Part shown: piece after piece, positions 19,648-29,789 of the stretch
Layout of the letters: every line of letters starts with the position of its first letter
Numbering within the stretch: position 1 is the first letter of the stretch
Notes under the pieces: model-generated
The model's input: the letters and a program-made list of their open reading frames with translations, nothing else
Told to the model about the DNA's origin: nothing
Databases searched by the model: none
From: Lewinellaceae bacterium
GTDB taxonomy: Bacteria; Bacteroidota; Bacteroidia; Chitinophagales; Saprospiraceae
Assembly: GCA_016719605.1 (NCBI GenBank)
Contig: JADJYW010000023.1
Coordinates: forward strand, 1-64,000
Length of the DNA stretch: 64,000 nucleotides
Direction of reading: 5' to 3'
Made by a program: the position numbers and the translations under genes

Positions 19648-22600
19648 ATGACAAACCGTCACTTACTGCTCCTGGGCCTGCTGACACTGCTTTCAGTATG
19701 GCGTGCAGAGGCGCAATTTACTCCACAAGGTTTTAGTTACCAATGTATTGTGCGAGACAACAATGGCGCTTCGCTCAACAATCAAACCGTCAATCTACTT
19801 TTCACCATCCGAAACGGCGCGCCCAACGGGCCGGTTTCCTATTCGGAAATGCAGACCTCGTCCACAAACGAGTTCGGCCTTATCAACCTGTTCATCGGGC
19901 AGGGCACCGCGCTGCAAGGCACCTTCAGCACCATCAATTGGGGGGGCGGTTCCAAATACCTCACGGTCTCTGTAGAAACAGCGCCCGGCGTCTTTGACGA
20001 ACTCGGCACCTCCCAACTGATGAGCGTGCCTTATGCCTTGTATGCCCAAAACACCGCCTCCAGCGGCGACAATTGGGGTACACAAACCGTGCAAACCGCG
20101 CCAACCCTGAGCGGAACCGGAACAACCACAACGCCGCTCACCATTGCCCAGCAAGGCGCCCAACCCGGGCAAGTGCTCAAATGGAACGGCACTACCTGGG
20201 TCCCCGAGGATGACAACACCGGTCAATCCGGCACCGTCTCCGAAATCAACACCGGCGCAGGTCTGGAGGGTGGCCCGATCACAACCACGGGTACCATCAG
20301 CCTGGCCAATAGCCCGGTGACGCCCGGTTTGTATGGCAGCAACACACAAATACCCGTCATCACGGTGGATCAATATGGACGGGTAACCGGCATTTCGCTT
20401 GCCGATATTCAACCATCCACCGTCAATATCACAGGAAATACCGGTATTGGCGTGGTACAGAACGGCCAGGATTTCACTATCACCAATACCGGCGACACGG
20501 ACCCCGCCGACGATATCACCACTACCAGTGTTGCCGACGGCGACGTCGCCGGCCCGTTTTCCAATCTGCAAATCAAACCCAATGCGGTAGGCAATGCCGA
20601 AATTGTTGACAACGCCGTGAGTACATCCAAAATCGCAGACGGCGCCGTGGCAACGGGTAAAATTGCCGACAGTGCCGTGAATACCCCAAAAATAGCCAAT
20701 GGGGCAGTTACTGCAGCCAAATTGAACGACATGGGCGCCACAAGCGGGCAGGTACTCAAATGGACCGGCACGATGTGGGCGCCCGCGCAAGACGCTCTTG
20801 GCGTAGTCAACCTGACCGGTGGCACAGGTATCAACGTAACCGGTGCAAACCCCAATTTCACGATCATTAACACCGGAGACACGAATCCTGGCGATGATAT
20901 TACCACCGGCAGCACCGCCGACGGTGACGTCGCCGGGCCGTTTTCCAACCTGCAACTAAAGGCCGGCGTGGTAAGCCCGATTGAACTGGCCAACAATGCC
21001 GTCACGACAACCAAGATCAATGCCCAGGCCGTCACAGGCGACAAAATTGACCAGATGAGCGCCGCCAACGGCCAAGTGCTCAAATGGACCGGTACTACCT
21101 GGGCGCCTGCCCCGGACAACATGGGCGTAGTCACCATTACGGGTGGTGTCGGCATTGACGTCATCGGCGCCGGCCAAAATTTCGTCATTGCCAACGGCGG
21201 CGACGTCAACCCCTTCGACGACCTTACGGTCAACAGCATTGCCGACGGCGACATCATCGGGCCATTCAGCAACCTGCAAATCAGACAAGGCGTGGTCACC
21301 AATTTTGAACTGGCCAACAATGCCGTACAAACAGCCAAAATCCAGAATGCCGCTGTGACCGGCGAAAAAATTGCCCAGATGAGCGCCCTCAACGGTCAAA
21401 TCCTCAAATGGAATGGCACCGCCTGGGCACCTGCTCCGGACCTCGGCCCCGACAACTGGGGCACTCAAACCGTCGTCACCAGTGCCGCACTGTCCGGCCT
21501 TGGCACGTCGCTCAGCCCGCTGACGCTGGACCAACAAGGCGCCGCCGCCGGCCAGATACTCAAATGGAACGGTAACTTCTGGTTGCCTGCCGACGACAAC
21601 AACTCCGGCCCCGACAATTGGGGAACGCAAACGGCCGTCACCAATGCCACCATTACCGGAAACGGCACGGCTGCAACGCCGCTGGGCCTTGCCACGCAAG
21701 GCGCCGCCAATGGACAAGTACTCAAATTCAACGGCACGACCTGGTTGCCTGCCGACGACAACAACTCCGGCCCCGACAACTGGGGAACACAAACGGCCGT
21801 CACCAATGCCACCATTACCGGAAACGGCACGGCTGCAACGCCGCTGGGCCTTGCCACGCAAGGCGCCGCCAATGGTCAGGTGCTCAAATTCAACGGTACT
21901 ACCTGGTTGCCCGCCGACGACAACAACTCCGGCCCCGACAACTGGGGAACACAAGTGGTCGAATCGTCGCTCAACATAGACGGTGACGGCACCCCATCAC
22001 AGCCACTGCGCCTCGCCCAATTCGGCGCGACCGACGGCCAGGTACTCAAATGGAACACCGCGGCCAACCTCTGGACTCCCGCCGACGACATTGGCGTCAG
22101 TGGCGGCGATGACTGGGGTGCTCAGGTTGCCACTACCGACGCGACACTCACCGGCGACGGAGCCAACACGCCGCTGGGTCTTGCCGACCAAGGCGCCACC
22201 CCGGGCCAGGTGCTCAAATTTGACGGAACAACCTGGGTGCCACAGGACGAAGCCGGCGGCGACGACTGGGGCAATCAGGCGGCGGCCACCTCGCTCAACA
22301 TTATTGGCAACGGTACCGCAGGCCAGCCCCTGCGCCTCGCCAGTTTCAATGCAACCAGCGGCCAGGTACTTTCCTGGAACCCTGTGTTGAACCTTTGGGT
22401 ACCCGCCGACGACACCTGGGGGACACAAGTGGCCGCGACAAACCCACGCCTGACCGGCAACGGAACGGCCGGCAGCCCGCTTGACATCGCTCCGCAAAAT
22501 GCCGCTCCCGGCCAAGTACTCAAATTCAACGGAACAACCTGGGTACCTGAAGACGACGAGGTGGCTACTGCCGGCTCGGGAGACGACTGGGGTACCCAAA

Positions 22601-24126
22601 CGGTTGTTGCCGATGCTACCCTCACCGGCAACGGCACCAATCTCGGCCCGCTCGGCCTTGCCGCTCAGGGCGCAACCACCGGACAGGTACTCAAATTCAA
22701 CGGTACAACCTGGGTGCCCGAAGACGACAACGACTCCGGCCCCGACGATTGGGGAACCCAGGTGGCCAGCGTCAGCCCGCGCCTGACCGGCAACGGAACA
22801 GCCGGTAGCCCGCTTGACATCGCCGTTCAGGGCGCAACCTCCGGACAAGTACTCAAATTCAACGGTACAACCTGGGTACCCGGAGATGATACCGGTGGCG
22901 CCAACTACTCCGCCGGCGCCGGCATCAGCATCACCGGCACGCCGCCCAACCTGGTTATTTCCAACACCGGCGATGCCGACAACGACCCCGCCAACGAAAT
23001 CCAGACCTTGTCCATCAACGGCCCGGACCTGACCCTGTCCAACGGCGGCGGCACCGTCACACTGCCTACCGCCAACAACTACGCTGCCGGAGCAGGTATT
23101 GCCATCACCGGATCGGCGCCGAATTTTACCATCGAAAACACCGGCGATACCGACAACGACCCGACCAACGAACTCCAGTCGCTGAGCCTGAACGGCACGT
23201 TGCTCAGTATTTCGGCCACCAACAGCACGGTGAATTTCGACACGTTGTTCAGCAATGCAGGTGTGGGCCTGTGGACACCAAGCGGCTCCAATATTTACAA
23301 TGCCAACAGCGGAAACGTGGGCGTTGGCACGAATATGCCGCTGCGCAAATTCCACGTCCGCGGTATGGGCGAAATCATCCGCGTACAAGGTATAGAGCCG
23401 GGTATTGGATTTGCACATGGCAACAATCTTGGCAGTGTAATCAGCCAGGCTCCAGGTGCTTTGTCCATCGCTACAGAGGATTCCTCTGCCATCGTTCTGA
23501 CGACAGGCGGCGGGAAAGCCGTTTTTGTGGACGGCACTACCGGCAATGTCGGCATGGGCTTCGCGAACGTCAATGATGCCCGACTCAAGTTGTTTCACGC
23601 TGCGGGGGAAGCCGGTCTGATGATCGAAAACGCCACCAGCGGCGGCCACTGGGATTTCCGGGTGAATGGCTTCGACGGCAGCCTGAACTTGCACAACAAC
23701 TTTTTCGGTGGCGGTTTGCCGGTCGGCATTTTTGCTACCAACGGCTTCTACACGCCCTCCGACAAACGTTTCAAAAAGGATATCGTCGGCACAGGAAGTA
23801 TTCTCGACAAGGTTGCCGCCCTCAACCCCGTGTACTACCACTACAATCAGGAAAGCGCCGATGCCAAACGTACGATTGGCTTCGTCGCACAAGAAGTGGA
23901 CGTGCTGTTCCCGGAACTGGTTTCCCAACACCGCGCAGAAGACGGCAATACCTACCTGGGCGTGAACTACGCGGGCTTCGGTGTTTTGGCAATAAAAGCC
24001 ATTCAGGAACAACAGGAGCAGATCAACGTACTCCTTCAAGAGAAAAACCAACTGCTCCAGCGCCTGAACAGTCTCGAAGCGCGGATGCAACGTATAGAAC
24101 AGGCGCGTGCCTCTACGGAGAAATAA
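19648..24126 (+). CDS. secreted fibre-like protein with S74-type C-terminal chaperone domain (module copy 1, gene 2)
   Basis: A 1,492-residue protein from the ATG at 19648 with signal peptide ending near AEAQ. Residues about 20-150 form a domain (GFSYQCIVRDNNGASLNNQT to TSQLMSVPYALYA) shared with the 52700 protein. The long middle consists of about 50-residue repeats around NGQVLKFNGTTWLPADD, some nearly identical at DNA level. The C terminus has the S74 intramolecular chaperone motif TPSDKRFKKDI (Ser about 1371), then IGFVAQEV and a coiled coil (EQQEQINVLLQEKNQLLQRL). In phage tail spikes this domain trimerises the fibre and cuts itself off. A trimeric surface fibre is inferred; its target is unknown. 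Confidence 0.8.
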   Translation: MTNRHLLLLGLLTLLSVWRAEAQFTPQGFSYQCIVRDNNGASLNNQTVNLLFTIRNGAPNGPVSYSEMQTSSTNEFGLINLFIGQGTALQGTFSTINWGGGSKYLTVSVETAPGVFDELGTSQLMSVPYALYAQNTASSGDNWGTQTVQTAPTLSGTGTTTTPLTIAQQGAQPGQVLKWNGTTWVPEDDNTGQSGTVSEINTGAGLEGGPITTTGTISLANSPVTPGLYGSNTQIPVITVDQYGRVTGISLADIQPSTVNITGNTGIGVVQNGQDFTITNTGDTDPADDITTTSVADGDVAGPFSNLQIKPNAVGNAEIVDNAVSTSKIADGAVATGKIADSAVNTPKIANGAVTAAKLNDMGATSGQVLKWTGTMWAPAQDALGVVNLTGGTGINVTGANPNFTIINTGDTNPGDDITTGSTADGDVAGPFSNLQLKAGVVSPIELANNAVTTTKINAQAVTGDKIDQMSAANGQVLKWTGTTWAPAPDNMGVVTITGGVGIDVIGAGQNFVIANGGDVNPFDDLTVNSIADGDIIGPFSNLQIRQGVVTNFELANNAVQTAKIQNAAVTGEKIAQMSALNGQILKWNGTAWAPAPDLGPDNWGTQTVVTSAALSGLGTSLSPLTLDQQGAAAGQILKWNGNFWLPADDNNSGPDNWGTQTAVTNATITGNGTAATPLGLATQGAANGQVLKFNGTTWLPADDNNSGPDNWGTQTAVTNATITGNGTAATPLGLATQGAANGQVLKFNGTTWLPADDNNSGPDNWGTQVVESSLNIDGDGTPSQPLRLAQFGATDGQVLKWNTAANLWTPADDIGVSGGDDWGAQVATTDATLTGDGANTPLGLADQGATPGQVLKFDGTTWVPQDEAGGDDWGNQAAATSLNIIGNGTAGQPLRLASFNATSGQVLSWNPVLNLWVPADDTWGTQVAATNPRLTGNGTAGSPLDIAPQNAAPGQVLKFNGTTWVPEDDEVATAGSGDDWGTQTVVADATLTGNGTNLGPLGLAAQGATTGQVLKFNGTTWVPEDDNDSGPDDWGTQVASVSPRLTGNGTAGSPLDIAVQGATSGQVLKFNGTTWVPGDDTGGANYSAGAGISITGTPPNLVISNTGDADNDPANEIQTLSINGPDLTLSNGGGTVTLPTANNYAAGAGIAITGSAPNFTIENTGDTDNDPTNELQSLSLNGTLLSISATNSTVNFDTLFSNAGVGLWTPSGSNIYNANSGNVGVGTNMPLRKFHVRGMGEIIRVQGIEPGIGFAHGNNLGSVISQAPGALSIATEDSSAIVLTTGGGKAVFVDGTTGNVGMGFANVNDARLKLFHAAGEAGLMIENATSGGHWDFRVNGFDGSLNLHNNFFGGGLPVGIFATNGFYTPSDKRFKKDIVGTGSILDKVAALNPVYYHYNQESADAKRTIGFVAQEVDVLFPELVSQHRAEDGNTYLGVNYAGFGVLAIKAIQEQQEQINVLLQEKNQLLQRLNSLEARMQRIEQARASTEK
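21603..22088 (+). repeat. 162-bp coding repeats in the fibre gene
   Basis: The phrase CTCCGGCCCCGACAA recurs at 21603, 21765 and 21927, exactly 162 bp (54 codons) apart. The first two units are almost identical; flanking units are more diverged. This suggests recent slippage or unequal crossing-over within the fibre shaft. Confidence 0.85.
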
Positions 24127-24153
24127 GACCCGCGTATCAAGGATCAGCATTCC

Positions 24154-24195
24154 AAATGCCACAGTTTCGCACCTTTGCGGGGCTGTGGCATTTTT
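24154..24195 (+). terminator. intrinsic terminator after the fibre gene
   Basis: AAATGCCACAG pairs with CTGTGGCATTT around an approximately 18-base loop, followed by T5; 27 bp downstream of the stop at 24126. Confidence 0.7.
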
Positions 24196-24250
24196 GCAAT
24201 AGACTTGCTGCGAAAATCTATGGCATCAAATCAAACGAGAGGAAACGACT

Positions 24251-25286
24251 ATGCACCAATTCACACTGAAATGGGCTTTGTGCCTGCTTGTGCTGACGAG
24301 TATCGGCCATACCGATCTCGCCGGACAGGTATTCGTCCTGCGCGACACGTTTTGTTCCAACCAGTTCGTCATTATCAACGGCCGCAAACGGTTGCGACAG
24401 CGTCGTGCAAGTCAACCTTGAGGTGCTCAGCGCACCGAATAAATTACAACAAATCCTTTGCGACGGGGATACCCTGCTCGTGAACGGCGCTCCGTACAGC
24501 GCCTTCCGCCCCACCGGCGTGGAAATCATACCCAACGGTGCAGCAAACGGCTTGTGCGACAGCGTCATCCAGGTGAACCTGACCATCGTACCACTGCCCT
24601 TTTCCGAGATTCTGGACACGCTCTGCTCCGACGATTTTCTCCTGATCAATGGCCACCGATACGACCGGAATTTCCGTTCCGGGCTGGAAATTCTGCCCAA
24701 TGCCTCCACCCTCGGTTGCGATTCCCTGATCAATATCCGACTGTTCTTCCGCGATGCCTGGGTGTCGCTGGGCGATGATCTGGACATCAGCTACGGCGAT
24801 GAGGTTTGCCTCGATCCGCTCTTTAGTTTCGATCCCGTCGCGCTGGAATGGAACCCTGCCCTGCCCTGCACCGATGTCGCCTGCCTGCCCGTGTGCGAGC
24901 AATTTTTTGGAAACGCCGTGTTCGAGTTGACGGCTACCTCCCCGGATGGATGCACCCTGCGGGACACGGTGCGCATCACCGTGAGCCGAAAACCGCCCGT
25001 GTACGCGCCCAATGTGTTCAACCCCGATGCGACGTGGCCAAACAACCGGTTTTTTCTGAGCGCCGGCGGCGGTATTCTGCAAATTCTACACCTGCAAATT
25101 GCCAACCGGTGGGGGGAAATACTCTTCGATCGGGAAGACATAGCGCCCGACAGCCCCGCCGATGGCTGGGACGGGCAATACCGCGGCCAGACGGCTCCGC
25201 CCGGCGTGTATGTTTTTTGGGCAGAAACGTTGTTGTGGGACGGGACGACGGAGATTGTGTCGGGTTCGTTTGCGCTGGTGCGGTAA
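24251..25286 (+). pseudogene. gliding-motility-type C-terminal domain protein with GCDS repeats, internal deletion/frameshift
   Basis: The ATG at 24251 starts a signal peptide (MHQFTLKWALCLLVLTSIGH). The first repeat reads CSNQFVIINGR and then, at about 24390, the frame changes to NGCDSVVQVNLEV. Compared with the next repeats (LLVNGAPYSAFRPTGVEIIP ... CDSVIQVNL; FLLINGHRYDRNF ... GCDSLINIRLFF), about 17-18 codons are missing at this point together with the frame. The C terminus is a CHU_C-type sorting domain (YAPNVFNPD, IANRWGEILFDRE, WDGQYRGQTAPPGVYVFWAE), which directs export by the T9SS. The role is likely a cell-surface protein. The deletion may be real or an assembly collapse between repeats. 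Confidence 0.7.
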
Positions 25287-25297
25287 GAGGTGGTGTT

Positions 25298-25371
25298 TTT
25301 CACCGCAGAGGCGCAGAGACGCGGAGGTTTTGATAATCACATTATTAAACCTCTGCGCCTCTGTGGTGAAA
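25298..25371. repeat. inverted repeat of the CAGAGGCGCAGAG type, probable terminator
   Basis: TTTCACCGCAGAGGCGCAG... is matched by an imperfect complement ending GTGGTGAAA, with AGGTTT/AAACCT inner arms around an AT-rich loop. It separates two convergent genes (stops at 25286 and 25411). This sequence type recurs between genes in many bacteria as far as I recall. Confidence 0.65.
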
Positions 25372-25410
25372 TGGGAAACATGCCTAATACGAAATGGCTA
25401 ATTAACACTG

Positions 25411-27453
25411 TTACTTGTCCTCTTCCGGCACCTCCTCTTCTATCGTGATGCTCGTGGGTCCGGCAGTAATTTTGAACTCGGTGCGGCGGTTGAAGCGGTG
25501 CTCCTCGTCGGGGCATTCCACACCATTTTTGCAGCGATTCAGGATGAATTTTTCTCCGGAACCTACCGCCACGATGCGGTCGGCAACGATACCTTTACCG
25601 ATCATCCATGTCCTGGCGCTATCGGCCCGGCGCTGGGAAAGGCGCTCGTTGTAGTCGTCGCGGCCCTGTGCATCAGTGTGTGAGGAGAGTTCGATCTTCA
25701 TGTCCGGGTACTGATTCATCAGGTTGACCAAAAACTGGAGATCTTTTTCGGCATCCGGCAGGATGTCGGCTTTGTCGAAATCGTAGTAAATGCTATTGAG
25801 TCGAATCGGCTCGTCGCGCTTTACCACACGGGTTTTCGGGGCCGGCGGTCGTACGGTGCGGAGTGTCAGTTTTTTCTCCACCTTGACGGTTTTTTTCACA
25901 CCGGCAGTGTTGAATTTCAGCGTATCCGGCGTGTAGCCTTCGCGGTCGGCAATCACGATATAGGATTTGTCGGGCAGCAGGGTGAACGCAAAGTCATTGG
26001 CCGCCACATTGGTCTTGGTGTCAATACTGAGCGGGTCTTTTTCAGTTACGTCAATGACCTGCACGGTGCAGCCTTCCAGCGGCGGATTGGCTTTTTCATC
26101 CTTTTTGCGCATGCGGAACGTGGTGGCCAGCAGTTCCACCTTGATGCGTTCGATTTCCCAGGCGTAAATATCATCGCAGCAGGTTTTGCTTTTGAGGTTG
26201 TTGGGGCCGGGTCGGTTGCTGACGAGATACCCCGTGAAACCATCTGCACTGCGGGTGTAGTACTGGTCATCAAGACTGGTATTGATGCCGGCGGGCAAAG
26301 GCGCCGGAGTGCTCCAGACGGCGCCGTTCCATTGGCTTTCGAATACGTCCAGACCACCGAGGGAGGCATGCCCGTTGCTGCTGAAATACAGTTTGCCGTC
26401 CTGGTAAAAAGGGCTGGCCTCTTCGCCGGGCGTGTTGACAACCGCGCCGAGATTCACGGGCAGATCGAACACCCCTTCCCGCTTTTTGGTGGCATAGTAA
26501 ATATCAAAGTCGCCGCTGCCGCCCGGGATATTAGCCACGAAAAACAGGACTTTTTCTCCGAACAGTTCGCCCTCGCAGGGGTGCTTGGCGATAAAGTCTC
26601 CGTTCACGCCGGTTAGTTCGTTGGCGCCGCCCCAGCCGTCGTCGCCTTTGGTCGCATAGAAAATTTTGCTGCTTTTGATGTAGTTGCTTTCCATCTCCAC
26701 CCGGGTGAAGTACATGGTTTTGCCGTCGGCCGTGATACTCACGTTCCCCTGGTGCCAGCCTTCGCGGTTGACCTTGGTACCGAGGGCCGTGGGGGCTGCA
26801 TATTCGCCGCCTGCTTGTGCGGGCGGTGCGGCGGTGTAGATTTTGGCATACCAGTCGCCTTCTTTGCCGTCAAGGGTCACCACTCCTTTGGCGGCGAGGG
26901 ATGTAAAGTACAACTCGCCGCCACTGTACGAGGGCGACGCCTCGGTTTGCGGGCTGTTGGCTTTTTTGCCAATGTTGTTGACCGAAAGTAATTCCGGTTG
27001 TTTGGCTTTGCGGCCCAGTTTACAGCCGGCGATTTCCAGTTTGCTTTTTGCTACCAGAGCAGAGTCCAGCCCGTCGGCCACAACGGAACCAAACATATCC
27101 TCGGCGTCGGCGTACTTGCCGTTGTGCTTGAGCGTCATGGCGTACAGGTACTTGAGTTCCGGGTAGTTGTTGCCCCGGTCGCGCTGCACAATGCGGCTGA
27201 GGATGCGTTCGGCACGCTGGTAGTCGCGCAGTTCGAAGTTCAATACCCCGATCCGGATATTGGCATCCTTGTCTTTTTTGTCTTTGTAAATATCTTCGTA
27301 GTACTCCAGTGCGGCGTACGGGTTTCCGGTAGCCTCTGCCTCTTTGGCCGATTTCAGCATGGCATCGGGTGTGGAGCGGTTGAGCGGCTGTGCGTACAGA
27401 TTCGTTGCGCCGAGCGCCAGCACACAGATTATGGGCGTGATATAGTTCTTCAT
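25411..27453 (-). CDS. PorE-like outer-membrane/periplasmic protein (TPR, beta-propeller, CRD, OmpA)
   Basis: A 680-residue protein from the ATG at 27453 (MKNYITPIICVLALGATNLY, signal peptide). Domain order: TPR-like helices (residues about 20-140), PD40/WD40-type propeller repeats (about 160-450, e.g. GGELYFTS, DGKTMYFTR, DGKLYFSSNG), a carboxypeptidase-regulatory-like domain (about 480-560) and an OmpA peptidoglycan-binding domain (about 570-670, with YYDFDKADILPDAEKDL and LSQRRADSARTWM). This order is that of PorE, a T9SS component anchored to peptidoglycan. It follows the PorP-like gene by 35 bp in a likely operon. Whether it is the core PorE or a paralogue paired with one PorP-like protein cannot be decided from sequence alone. 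Confidence 0.8.
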   Translation of the reverse strand: MKNYITPIICVLALGATNLYAQPLNRSTPDAMLKSAKEAEATGNPYAALEYYEDIYKDKKDKDANIRIGVLNFELRDYQRAERILSRIVQRDRGNNYPELKYLYAMTLKHNGKYADAEDMFGSVVADGLDSALVAKSKLEIAGCKLGRKAKQPELLSVNNIGKKANSPQTEASPSYSGGELYFTSLAAKGVVTLDGKEGDWYAKIYTAAPPAQAGGEYAAPTALGTKVNREGWHQGNVSITADGKTMYFTRVEMESNYIKSSKIFYATKGDDGWGGANELTGVNGDFIAKHPCEGELFGEKVLFFVANIPGGSGDFDIYYATKKREGVFDLPVNLGAVVNTPGEEASPFYQDGKLYFSSNGHASLGGLDVFESQWNGAVWSTPAPLPAGINTSLDDQYYTRSADGFTGYLVSNRPGPNNLKSKTCCDDIYAWEIERIKVELLATTFRMRKKDEKANPPLEGCTVQVIDVTEKDPLSIDTKTNVAANDFAFTLLPDKSYIVIADREGYTPDTLKFNTAGVKKTVKVEKKLTLRTVRPPAPKTRVVKRDEPIRLNSIYYDFDKADILPDAEKDLQFLVNLMNQYPDMKIELSSHTDAQGRDDYNERLSQRRADSARTWMIGKGIVADRIVAVGSGEKFILNRCKNGVECPDEEHRFNRRTEFKITAGPTSITIEEEVPEEDK

Positions 27454-27488
27454 GTTTTTTAAATAGAAACAGTACGACAAATGTTGGA

Positions 27489-28549
27489 TCAGAACCGCGG
27501 GCACAGCACCTTGGGTTTCACTACGGCGGGTTTGAATATCTTGATGATGTAGTTGGCGGCAATCTCAAAGCCGCCGCGGTTGTTCGTCGCAGTAGCCAGA
27601 CTGGAGGTATTGACATCGTAGGCAAGCCCCACCGTCAGGTCTTTCACTTTCACCCCGACGAGCGCGTTGACGGCGTCGCCGAGGCGATAGCCCACACCAC
27701 CACGGAGGGTGATGTTTTTTTCTTCGTTGAACAGGTAGCCAACCATGCCCTGCACCACGATTTCGTCATTGCCTTCCATGGTTTGGAAAAGGAAGGTGGG
27801 GCTAACGGTCCACTTGTCGGTGAGGGCCATATTGAACTGCCCGGTAGCGATGGAGCGGCGCGGGAGCTTGGCAAAACCCTGCCCGGGGCTGGGGTTGGGG
27901 CCGGGGGTACCGCCGCCGCCGCCAACCAGGCTATAGTTGGGGCGGGTGATGTGAAACATGGAGAAGCCGAGGCTAAAGTCCGTCGTCTTGTTCAGCCGCG
28001 AGGAAAGGACTACACCAAGATCAATATCGGTGTAGTCAGCCTTGCCCAGCACCCGACCGTTGTCCATGCTGAGTGCCGAAACATAGTCGCCTGAGTTGTT
28101 GAACCCGTCGCCAAACTGGAGGCGGTTAATGTCAATTTTGCGTTGTTCGCCGCCGTAGTGCCCCCCTACCGATATTACGGTGGTGCCGTTTTTGCCCAGG
28201 GCGAGGTGGTAGGAGGCGCCGAGTTTGGCAGCGCCATGCGAAAGCGCAGTAGCACCGGCTTTGTCCTGATACAGCATAAAACCGACGCCGACCCAGTCCT
28301 GTTTGCGGAAACCCCGAATAATGGGGGCATCCACCCAGGCCGAGGGGGTACGGTAGGGGTTGCTGCTGATGGGTGTCCATTGGCTGCGGTAGATTCCCCG
28401 ATGCGTGCCGTGCCCTCAAATTTGCCGGTGTTGGCCGGATTGAGTGTCATGGGCGACATGTTGTATTGTGTGAAGTGGATGTCTTGCGCCCAGGCGGCAT
28501 TTCCGAGTAAAAGGGCCGCGAAAAGGAAGCGTAGTTTTGTGCTATGCAT
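27489..28549 (-). CDS. PorP/SprF-family T9SS membrane protein (one-base frameshift)
   Basis: From the ATG at 28549: signal peptide MHSTKLRFLFAALLLGNAAW, then the family hallmark QDIHFTQYNMSPMTLNPANT. A single C is missing from the plus-strand C run at 28396-28399; restoring it gives GGIYRSQWTPISSNPYRTPS and continues into the intact downstream frame (DAPIIRGFRKQDWVGVGFML). The remainder is an outer-membrane barrel of approximately 350 residues ending in a strand near the C terminus. PorP/SprF proteins act with T9SS substrates, often giant adhesins. The gene is the first of a probable operon with the PorE-like gene. The frameshift is most likely a sequencing error. Confidence 0.85.
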
Positions 28550-28736
28550 ACGAGTTGTTGGTGTTGTTGGCTGTTAGCCGTTGGCTAAAAAACAGAGGAT
28601 CAGAGTATTAAAACAACGATTATCAGTAGAAATACATGCAATTCAGGTTCTCCCGGATTTGCGCCGCGAAAAATAGAGCAAAATCGGCGAACGCATCCAA
28701 CCCTGTCTTCAAAATAACTTTTTTGGAAAGCATTGG

Positions 28737-29711
28737 TCATTTTAGCGCCATGCCGATAGCCGCAGCATCGAGGTCGTTCATGCACCTGAAATGGCCCCTG
28801 GGGCAGCGGTCGTAACCAATTTTGGAGCACGGGCGGCACGACAAACCCGGCACTTCAAATATCGTGCTCCCATCCGACCCGTCGGGATAAAGCGGGTACA
28901 TCCCGAATGCAGGTACGGTATTGCCCCAAAACGACACGACGGGTTTGCGAAATGCTGCCGCTATGTGCATCAGCCCGGTATCGTGCGTGGCCACTTTGGC
29001 CGCCTGCCGCACCACGGAAGCGCTTTGGTGCAGCGACAACCGGCCGCAAAAATCCAGCACATGCGAACCGGCAGCGGCGGCTATTTGTGCGCCGGCAGCC
29101 TGTTCTGCTTTGCCGCCGAGCAGCAGTACCGGCTGCCCGATGCGGCGGCACACCGCTGCGATTTTGTCGGTGGGCAGCCGCTTGGTCGCGTAATTTGCGC
29201 CAATAACGAAGGCGATATAGTTGCCGGTTACCAAGCCGGGAGCCAGTGCCGGCAGGTGCACCTCCTCCGCATCGGGGATGAAATAATCCAGTCCTTGCCC
29301 GTCGTAGCGCACGCCGAGATGCCCGGCTGTGGCCATGTACCGGTGGACGATGTGGGTGTCCGGCAGCCGGTTTATGCCGGTGTGTACCAGCAGCCATTTT
29401 TCTATGTTGAGTTTGTCAAAAGCGCGTGCCGGACGGCCCAAGGCCCATTTGACACGGGCGCTGCGCAGGTTGTGGTGCAGGTCCAGCACCCAATCGTAAT
29501 GTTCGCGACGCAACGCGGGCAGTACCTCTGCGAGATTTTTATCGAAAGTAAAAACACGGTTTATGTGCGGGTTTGGGGTCAGGATCGGGGCGAAGGCCTG
29601 CTTGGTGAGGAAGTGTACTTCGGCGCCTAATTGCTGTTTCAGGCACCGCGCAAGCGGGGTGGTCAGCACGATGTCGCCAATGGAACTGAAGCGCAGGAGC
29701 AGGATTTTCAT
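28737..29711 (-). CDS. glycosyltransferase family 9 (heptosyltransferase-like)
   Basis: A 324-residue GT-B enzyme. The start at 29711 (MKILLLRFSSIGDIVLTTPL) is the usual GT9 N terminus. Other family marks are VLDLHHNLRSARVKW, a C-terminal nucleotide-sugar site with FVIGANYATKRLP and LLGGKAEQ, FCGRLSLHQSASVVRQA, THDTGLMHIAAAFRKPVVSFWG and the cysteine cluster CRPCSKIGYDRCPRG. Such enzymes add heptose or related sugars to the lipopolysaccharide core on the cytoplasmic face of the inner membrane. The sugar donor is not certain. It is followed downstream (upstream on the minus strand) by an unrelated small gene with separate spacing of 78 bp. Confidence 0.85.
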   Translation of the reverse strand: MKILLLRFSSIGDIVLTTPLARCLKQQLGAEVHFLTKQAFAPILTPNPHINRVFTFDKNLAEVLPALRREHYDWVLDLHHNLRSARVKWALGRPARAFDKLNIEKWLLVHTGINRLPDTHIVHRYMATAGHLGVRYDGQGLDYFIPDAEEVHLPALAPGLVTGNYIAFVIGANYATKRLPTDKIAAVCRRIGQPVLLLGGKAEQAAGAQIAAAAGSHVLDFCGRLSLHQSASVVRQAAKVATHDTGLMHIAAAFRKPVVSFWGNTVPAFGMYPLYPDGSDGSTIFEVPGLSCRPCSKIGYDRCPRGHFRCMNDLDAAAIGMALK

Positions 29712-29789
29712 GGTTATCGCAGTGGTACACGCGAACGTGTTGCCCACAAAGAACGTATTTTGGAACAGAACGCGCACAGCGCCAATCGC

